64,000 nt of DNA from Balaenoptera acutorostrata (Eukaryota > Chordata > Mammalia > Artiodactyla > Balaenopteridae): assembly GCF_949987535.1 (NCBI RefSeq), contig NC_080073.1, positions 22,874,116-22,938,115 of the forward strand, written 5' to 3'. Positions 12,426 to 23,103 of the stretch are shown piece by piece. A program made the position numbers and the translations under genes. How positions within the stretch are numbered: the stretch's first letter is position 1; the number at the start of each line of letters is the position of its first letter. The notes under the pieces are model-generated. The model worked only from the letters and a program-made list of their open reading frames with translations. It searched no databases and was not told the origin of the DNA.

Positions 12426-13024
12426 ATTTATAATGTGCTTATTGTTCCCAGGATGAAAACAATGATTAAAATTTATCTTTAATTCCAAAGAGTCCCTCTG
12501 ATGGGATGTGATGAAGGTGTGACACTTTCTTTCTCAACATCCTCACGTCCTTTTGCAGCCCAACTCATCCTGTCCACATTAGTAGTTCTAGGACATCAAA
12601 GCAGGTCTGGGGAAGCTAACAACCTCAAGGAGAGCTTCTCACAACTCTAGATGGAATATTCTATAAGCAGCTGTAAGTACACAAGAATCCAGGCATAAAG
12701 TGTGTTGTTCAGCTCACAGTAAAGATTTTTGATTCTTTATATTTTCCCCTTAATCCCTATGGCTTTGGCTTTAAGTAGGGCTGGGTCATGTAGATTTTTA
12801 GCAAAGGCTTCTCTGAAAATCCAAAAAAAGTCTATGCTATTCTGTAGACTCTTTTGTGAACTTATTACATAGAGGCGTTTAGTTAAACAGGAATTTCTCT
12901 TCCTCAAATTAGTAGAGAACATACTTTACTTTTTTGTCCCGGCAAAGTTTCTAAAATCCTTCTCAAATTGTGGTTCATTTGGCCCAATTATAATTCCATA
13001 AATGGAAGACAAACCACAATATGA
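12426..13024. other. Unassigned sequence
   Basis: No supported gene or repeat; the 61-codon antisense frame at 12737-12922 has no recognisable content. Confidence 0.5.
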
Positions 13025-13168
13025 AAATAAGCGATTGGGAATACAGAATGGTACAGCCGCTCTGGAAAACAGTTAGGCAGCTTCTTTAAAAACTAAACGT
13101 GGAACTACCATACGACCCAGAAATTGCACTCTTATAGAAATTTTCCAGAGAAATGAATTTTTCACCTC

Positions 13169-13183
13169 AAAAATCTGTACACA
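13169..13183 (+). repeat. Target-site duplication (left copy)
   Basis: AAAAATCTGTACACA, identical to 13833-13847. One duplication brackets both SINEs that lie between. Confidence 0.9.
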
Positions 13184-13447
13184 GGGGCTTCCCTGGTGGC
13201 GCAGTGGTTGAGAGTCCGCCTGCCAATGCAGGGGACACGGGTTCGAGCCCTGTTCTGGGAGGATCCCACGTGCCGCGGAGCAGCTGGACCCATGAGCCAC
13301 AATTACTGAGCCTGCGCATCTGGAGCCTGTGCTCCGCAGCAAGAGAGGCCGCGATGGTGAGAGGCCCGCGCACCGCGATGAGGAGTGGCCCCCGCTCGCA
13401 ACAGCTGGAGAGGGCCCTCGCGCAGAAACGAAGACCCAACACAGCCA

Positions 13448-13482
<35 letters not shown>

Positions 13483-13502
13483 ATATTTAAAAAAAAAAAA
13501 AA
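13184..13502 (+). mobile_element. CHR-type SINE, young class (first of a tandem pair)
   Basis: tRNA-like head with A box TGGCGCAGTGG at 13197-13207 and B box GGTTCGAGCCC at 13240-13250, an unrelated body, then an (AAAT)n tail at about 13448-13485 and an A-run. It lacks the about 22-bp body segment of older copies. Non-coding and Pol III-type; antisense frames across it (such as 13167-13775) are artefacts. Confidence 0.95.
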
Positions 13503-13832
13503 GGCTTCCCAGGTGGCGCAGTGGTTGAGAGTCTGCCTGCTAATGCAGGGGACACGGGTTCGAGCCCTGGCCTGGGAAGATCCCACATGCCGCAGAGCGG
13601 CTGGGCCCGTGAGCCACAACTGCTGAGCCTGCGCGTCTGGAGCCTGTGCTCCGCAACGAGAGAGGCCGCGACGGTGAGAGGCCCGCGCATCGCGATGAAG
13701 AGTGGCCCCCGCTTGCCACAACTGGAGAAAGCCCTCGCACAGAAACGAAGACCCAACACAGCCAAAATCAATCAATCAATCAATCAATCAAACATACGCA
13801 TCTGATTCAAGATCCTCAATTAAAAAAAAAAA
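13503..13832 (+). mobile_element. CHR-type SINE, young class (second of a tandem pair)
   Basis: Abuts the A-run of the previous SINE and starts one base short of the usual head. The tail is (AATC)n rather than (AAAT)n. It is followed by a 29-base non-SINE segment (13793-13821) and a second A-run (13822-13837), which reaches the outer target-site duplication. The extra segment looks like flanking DNA carried from a source locus. Confidence 0.93.
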
Positions 13833-13847
13833 AAAAATCTGTACACA
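13833..13847 (+). repeat. Target-site duplication (right copy)
   Basis: AAAAATCTGTACACA, matching 13169-13183 exactly; the interrupted L1M resumes immediately afterwards. Confidence 0.9.
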
Positions 13848-14543
13848 AATATCTATAGCAGCTTTATTTATAAGAGTTAAGAATTGGAATCAGCCCAAAT
13901 GTTCTCCAATACGTGAATGGTTAAATAGACTGTGGCACATCCATGCGATGGATTATGACTCAGCAATGAAAGAGAGAAACTATTGATACAAGCAACAGTT
14001 TAGAAGACTCTTAGGGAATTATACTGAGTGAAAGAAACTACTCTCAAAAGGGTACATACTGTTGATTCCATTTCTGTAAGGTTTTTGAAATGACAAAACT
14101 TTTAAATGGAAGACAGATTAGTGGGTTCCCGGGGTGGAGGTAGGGTGGGGGACATGGTCTGGAGGGGCCGGGGAAGGGACTGGAGAAGTAGGATAGCAAG
14201 TGGGAGGTGGGTGTGGTTATAAAAGGGCAACATAAGAGATCCTTTTGGGCTGTTAGAACTGTTCAGTATCTGACTGAGGTGGTGGATTCAAGAACATATA
14301 CATATGATAAGACTGTATAGAACATGCAAATGAGTAAAAACATGAAAATGGGAAAATGTGAATAAGACTGCTGAATGGTATCACTGTCATTATGCTAGTT
14401 ACCATATTATACCATAACTTTGTAAAGTGTTACCATTGGTGAAAAACTGGACATAATGTACATGGAATCTTTCTGTACTATTTCTTACAACTGTATCTTA
14501 GTCTATAATATCACAAAAATTTTTTTCAATTAAAAATTAAACT

Positions 14544-14827
14544 GGGCTTCCCTGGTGGCGCAGTGGTTGAGAATCTGCCTGCCAATGCAGGGGACACGGG
14601 TTCGAGCCCTGGTCTGGGAGGATCCCACATGCTGCGGAGCAACTGGGCCCATGAGCCACAATTACTGAGCCTGCGCATCTGGAGCCTGTGCTCTGCAACA
14701 AGAGAGGCCGCGATAGCGAGAGGCCTGCGTACCGCGATGAAGAGTGGCCCCCGCTTGCCACAACTAGAGAAAGCCCTCACACAGAAACGAAGACCCAACA
14801 CAGCCATAAATAAATAAATTAATTTTA
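14544..14827 (+). mobile_element. CHR-type SINE, young class
   Basis: Complete head and body with a short (AAAT)n tail. Target-site duplication AAAAATTAAACT at 14532-14543 and 14828-14839. Same deletion class as the pair at 13.2-13.8 kb. Confidence 0.95.
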
Positions 14828-14839
14828 AAAAATTAAACT

Positions 14840-14985
14840 AAATGTGTGTAGCATGGGGAATTATAGTCATTATCTTGTAATAACTTTTAATGGCATGTAA
14901 TCTAAAAATACTGAATCACTATGCTATACACCTGAAATTAATACAATATTGTCAATCAACTATACCTCAATAAAAAATTAAAGTA
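14840..14985 (+). mobile_element. L1 3'UTR end, sense
   Basis: Ends with 'ATACACCTGAAATTAATACA' and 'CAATCAACTATACCTCAATA', a typical L1 3' terminus with AATAAA. It differs from the L1M end at 14525, so it is a second, truncated L1 fragment. Confidence 0.85.
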
Positions 14986-15440
14986 AATGAAGGCACTAAG
15001 GAAAAGGAAAAAACTTTACACAGTGTCAGTGTTGGAAGGAAATTATACAGTCCAAACCCCTAGAAAATTTTTGAATTATTAGCTAGTGATTGCTTAACCG
15101 CTGTTTACTTGAACCAAGAGAAAGTTTACCTCCTGCTGAGGTAATCAGGGACAGTATTCCTCAATCTGAAAAGTTCTTCCTGAAATTGAAAATGGAATCT
15201 CTGTTAAAGAAGCTGCATCCATTGTTTCTACAGAATAACTTTAAACCCTCATGCACATAGTAGCCCTTCAAAATCATAAAAAGAGCTCAATTTTTTGCAC
15301 TGAGTTTGATTTTCTTTATAACAGCCTCAGTTATTTTTCCTCATCTATCATGCTTTTATGGTCCCTCCTCATCCTAAACAGTTCTTCTCTGAACACATTC
15401 CAATGTCACCAGTTTTTTCTTAAAGCAGCTGTAGTGTTCT
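14986..15440. other. Unassigned sequence
   Basis: No gene or clear repeat recognised. Confidence 0.45.
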
Positions 15441-15740
15441 AAGTGTGACAATAAACAACAGAGAGTAGAGGAGCTGTGGTTGCCATTAAGAACAGGGAGT
15501 GGAAGAAGGAAAATAGGTGTAGTTATAAAAGGACACCTAAAACTAGGGATCTTCCTGGTGACGGAATTGTTCTGAAGCTTGACTGTATCAAGGTTAATAT
15601 CTTAGTTGTGACGCTGTGCAGCTCTGTAAGATGTCACCATTTGGAGAAACTGAGTAAAGGGTACACAGGATCATTCTGTATTATTTCTTTAAACTACATG
15701 TACATCTACGATTATTTAAAAACAAAAAGCTTAATTAGGA
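15441..15740 (+). mobile_element. Ancient L1 (L1M) 3' end, sense
   Basis: 'GTGGTTGCCATTAAGAACAG', 'TGGTGACGGAATTGTTCTGA', 'ATGTCACCATTTGGAGAAAC', then 'TACGATTATTTAAAAACAAA'. This is the order of the L1M 3'UTR end, also seen at 14220-14525 and 56591-56755. Confidence 0.75.
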
Positions 15741-16085
15741 CAAGAAAGATGGTGGGGGGCAGAGACTGCCTCAACTTCTAAGCTGTCATAAAAGGCTGAG
15801 CACTTGTAAAAACAACACAAAGCAAACCAAAACAACCCAGACTCCAACCAACACTGGGTGGGTGGGTCATAACCAATGTTAATATCTGTGACTAAATATG
15901 CTGAAGTGGTTTATGCTTGGCTCCAAACTGCATACCGAGAAGAAAAATAGTACGTGAACTCCAGCATCTGAGGATTTGGAGAAGTATGCATACTTGTAGT
16001 ATGTGTTTGGAGAAGTACTGCATTGTCCTCATACTTTGGCTTTCCAAAATTGTATCTAAACACACCTAAAATTTTGGGAGTTTTC
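15741..16085. other. Unassigned sequence
   Basis: Nothing recognisable except a direct echo of 'TTTGGAGAAGTA' at about 15976 and 16007. Confidence 0.4.
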
Positions 16086-16800
16086 CTTGATTGTTTTCAT
16101 TCTTTTACACCTCATGCCTTATCTATCAGTAAATTCTGTTGTTTCTGCCTTCAAAATACATCCAGAACCTGGACACTTTTTCATCAGTTCCACTGCTACC
16201 ATCATCTCCCACCTGAATTATTCTAATAGCATCATAAGTGGCTTCTCCCATCTCCCTGTTCTTGTACAGTCTATTTTCAGCAGCCAGAGTGATCCTTTAA
16301 AGCATGTCAGAGCACGATATTCTTTTCCTCAAAACCTTTCAGTGGCTTCCAAACACAAACACCATCATGGAAAAAGTCAGCGCTTTCCATGTCCTGCATG
16401 ATCTGACTCCCACTGTACCTCTCTGACCTTGCATTTCTTCGTCTCCCCTCTGTCCATCCTTCAGTGCAGCCTTACTGGTCTCTTTGCTTTTATTCAAATA
16501 TGCCAGTCAAACCCCTGCCTCCGGGGCTTTACACTGGCTGTTCCCACTACCTTGGATGCTCTTCCCTAAGATATCCACATGCTTAACTCCCAAACCATCT
16601 CTAGGTGTTTGGCTGAATGTCATCTTACCACCGCTCCCTATTCCTTTCCCTGCTTTGTATTTTCAAAGAACTTAATACCATCTGCATATTACTTATTTAT
16701 CTCATTTTATCTATTAGTCTCTACCATTAATATATTTGCTCACCAGCACAAGAACATTACATAGGACATAGAAGGCACTCTATATTTATTGAAAAAACTA
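16086..16800 (+). mobile_element. L2 LINE 3' region, long relic
   Basis: One of the longer L2 remnants here: 'CACTGCTACCATCATCTCCC', 'CAGCAGCCAGAGTGATCCTT', 'TCCTGCATGATCTGACTCCC', 'TTTACACTGGCTGTTCCCAC', and the terminal 'AGAAGGCACTCTATATTTAT' with a GAATAAATAA-type tail. Frames across it are interrupted. Confidence 0.75.
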
Positions 16801-16899
16801 CTGAATAAATAAGTAAAATGAAGGAATAAGGCATTTCCATAGTAGGAAATATTCGTTAGAAATTTTGATAAAATTCTCTTCCCTCAAATCTAAGCCAGA

Positions 16900-17140
16900 G
16901 TCCCCCTCCATCCTGCCTGTTCCTTTCCACAATGTACAACTCCTTCACTGAATTCATAAACTCCTCCACAACACTCACAGCTTATTTCTGTTCTAATTGC
17001 TCCATATATGGCTTATCTGCTCAAGTAAATTAGAAGCTCAAGAGTAAGAGCCATGTTCTGGTTTTTCAATCCTCCCCCATGACTGGCAGAGAACAAAGCA
17101 CATCAAAGGTATTCAGGAGATAAATGCTTCTTGATGTAAT
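16900..17140 (+). mobile_element. L2 LINE 3' end relic
   Basis: 'AATTAGAAGCTCAAGAGTAA', 'GACTGGCAGAGAACAAAGCA' and 'GATAAATGCTTCTTGATG' follow the L2 3' terminal order; heavily decayed. Confidence 0.55.
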
Positions 17141-17889
17141 TCCATCTCTGCATTTCATGACCCCTCCTATATCATTCTCACTTTGATATCTATGCTATAT
17201 TTTAATCTTATGATGATTATGTCGCTTTTTCAAATGTAATTGAGTCCCGACTGCACTCTGGCTGCACAAGGTTTTCCACTGATGTGACTAAATATAGTCT
17301 TTCACCACCTACCTCAGTAACGTTCCCTAGCAGTAGAATCTGTCACCATGTTCTTACCATTAGTTGATTTGGAAGGTAAAGGCTGTCACCAAGACTATGT
17401 AAGTCACAAATGAAAGAGATTTCATGGGAAGTTCATCATCAGGAAAGGGGAAAATATTTTGTAGCTTGCAGAAATAAGGAAAGGTTTTCTATTAAATCCT
17501 CCTGGCTGTGGAAATTTTACCTTCCTATGCATAATAACTGAAGCAACCATTTCCACGAGTCTTTAGAAATGCAGATTCAGAGAATTCATTTTAGAGCAAA
17601 CCAGAAACTTACCTTTAATCTGTTTCCATCCTTAAATGTCACTCCAAGTTTAAAGCGCTTGAATATTGTTTTATGTAGCGTCCTTAGAGATAACTTTGTA
17701 TATTGCAAATTTGGTTTGTATAGCATTGAGTTTGAAGAAAAGGACTAGGGCAGTGTGAAAAACTACAAGGAATGAAAATTCGTTAAGAGACTCTATTGAT
17801 AGAAAAAGGGGGCAGGCAAGAAAAAACAAACCCCATTTTTGTGAAAGATAATAAAATACTGTAAGTGCTGGGGTGAGGGGGGAATCCTA
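17141..17889. other. Unassigned sequence
   Basis: No gene or recognisable repeat. Confidence 0.5.
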
Positions 17890-18030
17890 AAAGTCATTTA
17901 TTTCAGCCTCTTCATGGAATGCAGGCAAGTACTTCTGTCCAAAATGGTGAAATAAATTGTGCAAAGGTCACACAGTGGTTAAGGACAGAAATATGATTAG
18001 CATCTAGCTCTCCTATCTCCCTCCCATTTA
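17890..18030 (+). mobile_element. MIR SINE fragment
   Basis: 'GTGCAAAGGTCACACAGTGG' and 'AAGGACAGAAATATGATTAG' match the MIR 'ttgcccaaggtcacacagc' block and what follows; short and decayed. Confidence 0.6.
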
Positions 18031-18046
18031 TTTTTCTGTGGTATTC

Positions 18047-18252
18047 AGGGTTTCTCAAGCTTGGCACCACTAATATCGGGGGCCAGATAATTCTTTCTCA
18101 TAGTGGGCTGTCATGTGCATTCCAGGATACTTAGCATCCTTGGTTTCTCTCCACTCATGTCCCCTCCCCAGTTATAACAATCCAAAAATGTCCCCAGACC
18201 TTCCAAATGTATCCTGGAAGCAAAATTGCCTCCCCACTAATGAACAGTGGTG
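18047..18252 (+). mobile_element. MER20 (hAT-Charlie non-autonomous DNA transposon)
   Basis: 'TTTCTCAAGCTTGGCACCAC', 'GGCCAGATAATTCTTTCTC', 'AGTGGGCTGTCATGTGCATT', 'CCAAAAATGTCCCCAGACC' and 'GGAAGCAAAATTGCCTCCCC' run in MER20 order over about 205 bp. No coding capacity. Confidence 0.85.
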
Positions 18253-18339
18253 TCAAACATGATCAATGAGCAGGAATAATTGAGAGGCTTCCATTTCCAG
18301 TGCAACAATCTGTACAAAGGTCTATGCCCAACAGGCACT

Positions 18340-18725
18340 TGTGCCAGTCAGAATTCTGGTTGATGCGGCAGAAATCCATCTGAAACTAGTTTAGACAATG
18401 TGGTAATTCACTGGCTTGCATGAACAAAGCACCAAAGGCAGGTCCTAGGCTGGCTGGAAGTAGGTGTACCCAGTATCTCTCCACTGATCCTTTGCTTGTT
18501 GCAGTTCTCTCTTGTTGACCTTATTATCTCAGCCCCTTCGTTTGGGAGTGGACACAGCCCCACAGATCTGGAGTCACTTCCTTACTATATATTCCACACC
18601 TACGGTCAAGAAAGAACAATCCTACTACCTTCAGTCAAGAAAGTTCTAGAAAGACAGTGACGGGCCCAGAATGGGTCGTGTGTCTGATCCTATGGTCAGG
18701 ATATGGCAGTTCTGTTTCCACCAGG
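18340..18725 (-). mobile_element. Ancient interspersed repeat, class unresolved
   Basis: 'GAAACTAGTTTAGACAATG', 'CACTGGCTTGCATGAACAAA', 'GGCTGGCTGGAAGTAGG' and 'TGATCCTATGGTCAGGA' resemble, in the opposite orientation, the repeat at 49500-49790 ('TTGGCTAATCAGAGCATTTC'). The class is not resolved and boundaries are approximate. Confidence 0.4.
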
Positions 18726-18727
18726 AT

Positions 18728-18750
18728 GGGGGTGGGGGTGGGGGAAGGGG
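18728..18750 (+). other. G-quadruplex-type motif
   Basis: Four G runs (5, 5, 5 and 4 bases) separated by T, T and AA. This fits the G3+N1-7 rule with very short loops. Confidence 0.8.
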
Positions 18751-20319
18751 TAAAAGGTATGGATCTGCAGCATAAGAAGAGCAGAGACAATAAAAATGTC
18801 CTCGACAGTGCTTTGAAAATCATTGGAAAGAACTATTCTAATTTACTTTACCATTTCCTTTAAATCTATATATATTACTACTTAGGCTGGAGGCTCTTTC
18901 AAACCAGATGGAATGTTCATGCCTCCAATGTCCAATTTCTTAGCATGAGTATTTTTTCTGTTAACAAGGTCTGCCCCTAATATTGACCAGGTCCAGAGTA
19001 AGATGACAAACGGAACTAAATATTTAAATCTCACATAGTGTTAAATAAATATAGTCTCCCTTTCTACATTGACAAATATATCCTCATAAAGACCGGGAAG
19101 GTCAGATCTGAATATAGAATTTTCAAAGTCCTTGTTGTTCTAAAGGAGGAAGTGGTAGCCTGGGGAGACCCATCCTCCAGATCTCGTGCCACATCCTGCT
19201 CACCTTTCTTTCACACAAGCAGGTTCATCTCATGCTGTGAGGTCCTGCACATTCAACCCCATCAGCACTCCCTGCAAACAACTGCCTCTCGGATAGCCTC
19301 TGGTTCTAGGGTATTCCACACTGGCAGCTTGATCTGTCCTGGGTGGGAGAGATTCAGAAAGGAGCTCACACAGGCTCTGTGAGTGGAATCAGGAAGGGAA
19401 TTCTAGGTCTAGGTATGGAGAGCATTTTCTAGAAGGTTGCACAAGCACCATGTAGACACCTCCCCCCTAACCACATGAACTCCTTACCCCGAGGGGCGCC
19501 AGAGGTGGGCCTTCTAAAGCATGGGGTCCAGGGCCTCTCTTGCCAAGATCTAAGGGCAGTACTAGGTGGAAAATGATACATGTGTTCTAAATAAAACTTC
19601 TGTCTTCTATAAAAGAGTACATTAAAAATGATGCCCTTGTGGGAAAAAAATACAGTTAAGGGCACTCCAAATCAAATTTAACTTCACAACCAATCAACAA
19701 TGAAACAACAATTGGTACCTTCGAAGAGAACTTGAACAGCTCAAGAAAGCAGCTCCATGAGACTGCCTTAGAGGAATTAGAAATGAACAAGAAACAGTAC
19801 AGTGCAAATGCTGGCTTGTGGGAAGAGCCAATGCTGATGGAAAGAAAGTTCTGAGTCAGTGGGGCTGCTGCTAAGGTGGGCACAGCAGGAAGTGCAACCT
19901 GCTACAAGACAAGAGCCAAGCACGGTGGAGCTGCTCCTCTCTGGGGAGGATGTTGGATGCAGGCATTTATTTTTAACTTTCTTTAAAATGGAGTTGAAAA
20001 GTCTCCTGAAAAAAGAACAGATGAACTGAAGGTCTTTACTTTCCTGCTGAAGGTTATAATTCTACTTCCTTCTTGCCAGCTCCCCCTGCCTAAGAAAAGC
20101 ACGTGTGACTCCAACATCACTTTTGTGTTAAATTGACATCATTACCTATTAACAATTGTATGTGAACTAATGAGCATTATGGAAACATATAATAACAGAA
20201 TAGCTCATTTATCTTTATTATTAACATAATTATTTCATTGATAATTATTGAAAGAATGAAATACAGTCTGTCACCCAATTGAAAAATGTGTATTTCCAGC
20301 ACACAAATGCATGGCACAC
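18751..20319. other. Unassigned sequence
   Basis: A 114-codon frame (19038-19382) and antisense frames (19429-19883) show no family motif, signal peptide or splice context. The part at 19380-19560 is GC-richer and could be an unrecognised LTR or old repeat. Confidence 0.45.
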
Positions 20320-20580
20320 AATTCCACTCCTTGTTCAAACCCCCGTCCAAATGCCACCTATTCCTGCATACTTTCCTGACCGTTACAAGTATAGAGTGAT
20401 CTCATCTGCTCCTGCAAACTTTTTACATCCCCTCCCTACATGTTCTTTAAGTTATTTATGCAGGTGTATTGTCTCCTTGAGAACAAAATTTAGGTTGTAT
20501 TTATCTTTCCATAAGTCACTGTATCTCATCCAGGGCTTGGCTATGGGAGGTGTTCAATAAATGCTTAAGTAAATAAATAA
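20320..20580 (+). mobile_element. L2 LINE 3' end
   Basis: 'CAAATGCCACCTATTCCTGC', 'TGTATTGTCTCCTTGAGAAC', 'GTTCAATAAATGCTTAAGTA': the L2 3' terminal order with the usual tail. Confidence 0.75.
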
Positions 20581-20886
20581 GATCTTGAATACAGAAGCCA
20601 CACTGATCAAACTCAGTCTTGAAGGATGAAAATTAAATGATGACCCTTATCTTTACTATCCACCCACACTGCCTTTTCCTCTGAGGCTGAACATCCTATA
20701 GAAAAATAGACAAAAATAATACAATGCAATAATAATTGTTATAGCATTTTTAGAAAATCAGGTATGAAGCTAAGTGCATAATGTACATTATTAGCTCACT
20801 CAAAAACCATCCTAAAGGTAAATGACAATACCCTTATTTCATAAATGGAGAAGCTGATACCCACAGAGGTTAAGAAACTTGTCCAA

Positions 20887-22099
20887 CCCACCTCCTAGAG
20901 AAATGGAAATAAAAACACAAACAAATGGGACCTAATGAAACTTAAAAGCTTTTGCACAGCAAAGGAAACCATAAACAAGACAAAAAGACAACCCTCAGAA
21001 TGGGAGAAAATATTTGCAAATGAAGCAACTGACAAAGGATTAATCTCCAAGATTTACAAGCAGCTCATGCAGCTCAATAACAAAAAAACAAACAACCCAA
21101 TCCAAAAATGGGCAGAAGACCTAAACAGACATTTCTCCAAAGAAGATATACAGATGGCCAACAGACACATGAAAGAATGCTCAACATCATTAATCATTAG
21201 AGAAATGCAAGTCAAAACTACAATGAGGTATCATCTCACACTGGTCAGAATGGCCATCATCAAAAAATCTACAAACAATAAATGCTGGAGAGGGTGTGGA
21301 GAAAAGGGAACACTCTTGCACTGTTGGTGGGAATGTAAATTGATACAGCCACTATGGAGAACAGTATGGAGGTTCCTTAAAAAACTAAAAATAGAACTAC
21401 CATACGACCCAGCAATCCCACTACTGGGTATATACCCTGAGAAAACCATAATTCAAAAAGAGTCATGTACCAAAATGTTCATTGCAGCTTTATTTACAAT
21501 AGCCAGGACATGGAAGCAACCTAAGTGTCCATCATCGGATGAATGGATAAAGAAGATGTGGCACATATATACAATGGAATATTACTCAGCCATAAAAAGA
21601 AATGAAATGGAGGTATTTGTAATGAGGTGGATGGAGTTAGAGTCTGTCATACAGAGTGAAGTAAGTCAGAAAGAGAAAAACAAATACAGTATGCTAACAC
21701 ATATATATGGAATCTAAGGAAAAAAAAAAAAAAAGGTCATGAAGAACCTAGTGGCAAGATGGGAATAAAGACACAGACCTAAAGAATGGACTTGAGGATA
21801 TGGGGAGGGGGAGAGTTGAGATGTGACAGGGTGAGAGAATGTCATGGACATATATACACTACCAAATGTAAAATAGATAGCTAGTGGGAAGCAGCCACAT
21901 AGCACAGGGAGATCAGCTCGGTGCTTTGTGACCGCCTGGGGGGGTGGGATGGGGAGGGTGGGAGGGAGGGAGATGCGGGAGAGAGGAGATATGGGGATAT
22001 ATATATATGTATAGCTGATTCACTTTGTTATAAAGCAGAAACTAACACACCATTGTGAAGCAATTATACTTCAATAAAGATGTTTAAAAAAAAAAAAAA
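20887..22099 (+). mobile_element. Young 5'-truncated L1
   Basis: About 1.2 kb: ORF2 C-terminal segment, 3'UTR with a G-rich stretch (about 21940-21990) and 'GCTGATTCACTTTGTTATAA', then CAATAAAG and an A-tail. Target-site duplication AAGAAACTTGTCCAA at 20872-20886 and 22100-22114, perfect over 15 bp. The uninterrupted ORF2 remainder and clean duplication suggest a fairly recent insertion. It cannot move by itself because ORF1 and the endonuclease and reverse-transcriptase parts of ORF2 are missing. Confidence 0.95.
20899..21717 (+). pseudogene. L1 ORF2 C-terminal fragment (260+ codons open)
   Basis: The open frame runs from 20899 (a TAG lies just before, at the truncation) to a stop at 21717; the first ATG is at 20935. 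It matches the last fifth or so of the L1 ORF2 protein, which in full has endonuclease, reverse transcriptase and a C-terminal cysteine-rich domain. Visible here are [20 protein letters not shown] near the start, the CCHC-like segment [18 protein letters not shown] (C-x3-C-x7-H-x4-C) and [15 protein letters not shown]. Without the catalytic domains and promoter it is a dead fragment, not a host gene. Family assignment is certain; expression is not expected. Confidence 0.95.
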
Positions 22100-22149
22100 A
22101 AGAAACTTGTCCAAGATGGCAGAGCAGAGGTGACGGACCCCACTAGTAA

Positions 22150-22260
22150 ACCCTCTGAATCTCAATTCCTAATTTATAAAATCAAGACAAATATTTTCCC
22201 TGCTGACCTCACAGAACTATTGTGAAGTTGAAGTGAGCTGCAAAAACCCCAAGAAAATAC
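22150..22260 (-). mobile_element. MIR SINE fragment, antisense
   Basis: 'CTCAATTCCTAATTTATAAA', 'GACCTCACAGAACTATTGTG', 'AAGTTGAAGTGAGCTGC' match the antisense MIR 'tttcctcatctgtaaaatg', 'ctacctcacagggttgttgtg' order. Confidence 0.6.
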
Positions 22261-22424
22261 AAATTTCTTACATGTGCAAAAAACATTAGAGGTTTTTAAA
22301 GTGCTTTCACATGCATCAAGCATTTAAAAAGCCCTAGGGTTATGTGCAAATGTATAGTATTGTTAATCTCCTATGCTGTTTTTAATCCCAAACTACAACT
22401 AGGCACTACAAGGTAATAATAGTA

Positions 22425-22620
22425 TCAACAGCTAATCTTAAAATATGCTAAGCTCAGAGCTAAGAGCTTTACACTGATTGTCTTAATTTATACTAAGAAA
22501 AATAAGAGGTTACTATTCTTAATAACCCACTTTTAGGTAAGAAAATATATGGAAATTAGGCAATTTGCATAATTCATTTTTAGTACATTAGCAGGTCAGG
22601 ATTTAAACTTAATAACACTA
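22425..22620 (+). mobile_element. MIR SINE relic
   Basis: 'AGAGCTAAGAGCTTTACACT', 'AATAAGAGGTTACTATTCTT' and 'GGCAATTTGCATAATTC' then 'AGCAGGTCAGGATTTAAACT' keep the order of sense MIR. Confidence 0.65.
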
Positions 22621-23087
22621 CTTTAAAAAATAACATTTCATAACAGAATTCATCCAAGATATCTTATCATTACAACATTGTGTAAAATTCAATGTACGTG
22701 TACTTGTCATTGATAATGATAACCTACGAGTATGGATGGTTGGGAGAGATGCTTAAACTTTGAATAAATTGTGTCCTCTAAAACATCCAAGAAAAAAAAA
22801 AAAACTTAGCTGGATTCTTTTGAAAGATTCTGTGTATGTCAATCATTTCCATTAAGGAATGTCTCAATTTGTCCAACAGTTATAATACTGTAAAATTATA
22901 TATTTGCAAGTAAAATATTTGTAAACAAAAACACACTGTGGATGTGCTGGGTGGAGCAGTTCTTTAAAGAACTTAAATAATAATTTTATGAAAATAACAA
23001 CTAAAATGTAAATTACTCTTCTAAGCTATACTATAAATTAATATTATTATGTATAAAATTTTCTCAATGATAATACATGTTTTCATT
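22621..23087. other. Unassigned AT-rich sequence
   Basis: No gene or clear repeat. Confidence 0.45.
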
Positions 23088-23103
23088 AATAAGTTTTATT
23101 TTT

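Larger units (their letters stand above)
13025..14525 (+). mobile_element. Ancient L1 (L1M), ORF2 end and 3'UTR, split by SINEs
   Basis: The left part (13025-13183) carries the decayed ORF2 C-terminal DNA 'AACTACCATACGACCCAG'. The right part (13848-14525) resumes with 'ATCTATAGCAGCTTTATTTA' and the L1 'GGATTATGACTCAGCAATGA' segment, then a 3'UTR containing 'GGTTATAAAAGGGCAACATA'. A 15-bp duplication at 13169-13183 and 13833-13847 marks where two SINEs landed. Many stops; not functional. Confidence 0.85.
20745..22150 (+). mobile_element. MIR SINE relic, split by a young L1
   Basis: Left part 20745-20886 ('CCTTATTTCATAAATGGAG', 'ACCCACAGAGGTTAAGAAAC'); right part resumes at about 22100 with 'TTGTCCAAGATGGCAGAGCA'. 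The break is the L1 at 20887-22099, whose 15-bp target-site duplication falls in the MIR 'aagtaacttgcccaa' block. Confidence 0.8.

Noticed and set aside
13167..13775. 202-codon antisense open frame with matching frames at 14526-14807, 23049-23491, 35118-35667 and 57011-57347
   Set aside because: These are readings through CHR SINEs. The recurring peptide (GLEPVSPALAG and relatives) appears at every SINE because the GC-rich body lacks stops, not because of a gene family.
13184..14827. CRISPR-like array from regularly recurring repeats
   Set aside because: The repeats are SINEs with individual target-site duplications in a vertebrate genome.
20935..21717. Longest open frame as a host protein-coding gene
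   Set aside because: It is the C-terminal part of L1 ORF2, with an L1 3'UTR, A-tail and target-site duplication around it.
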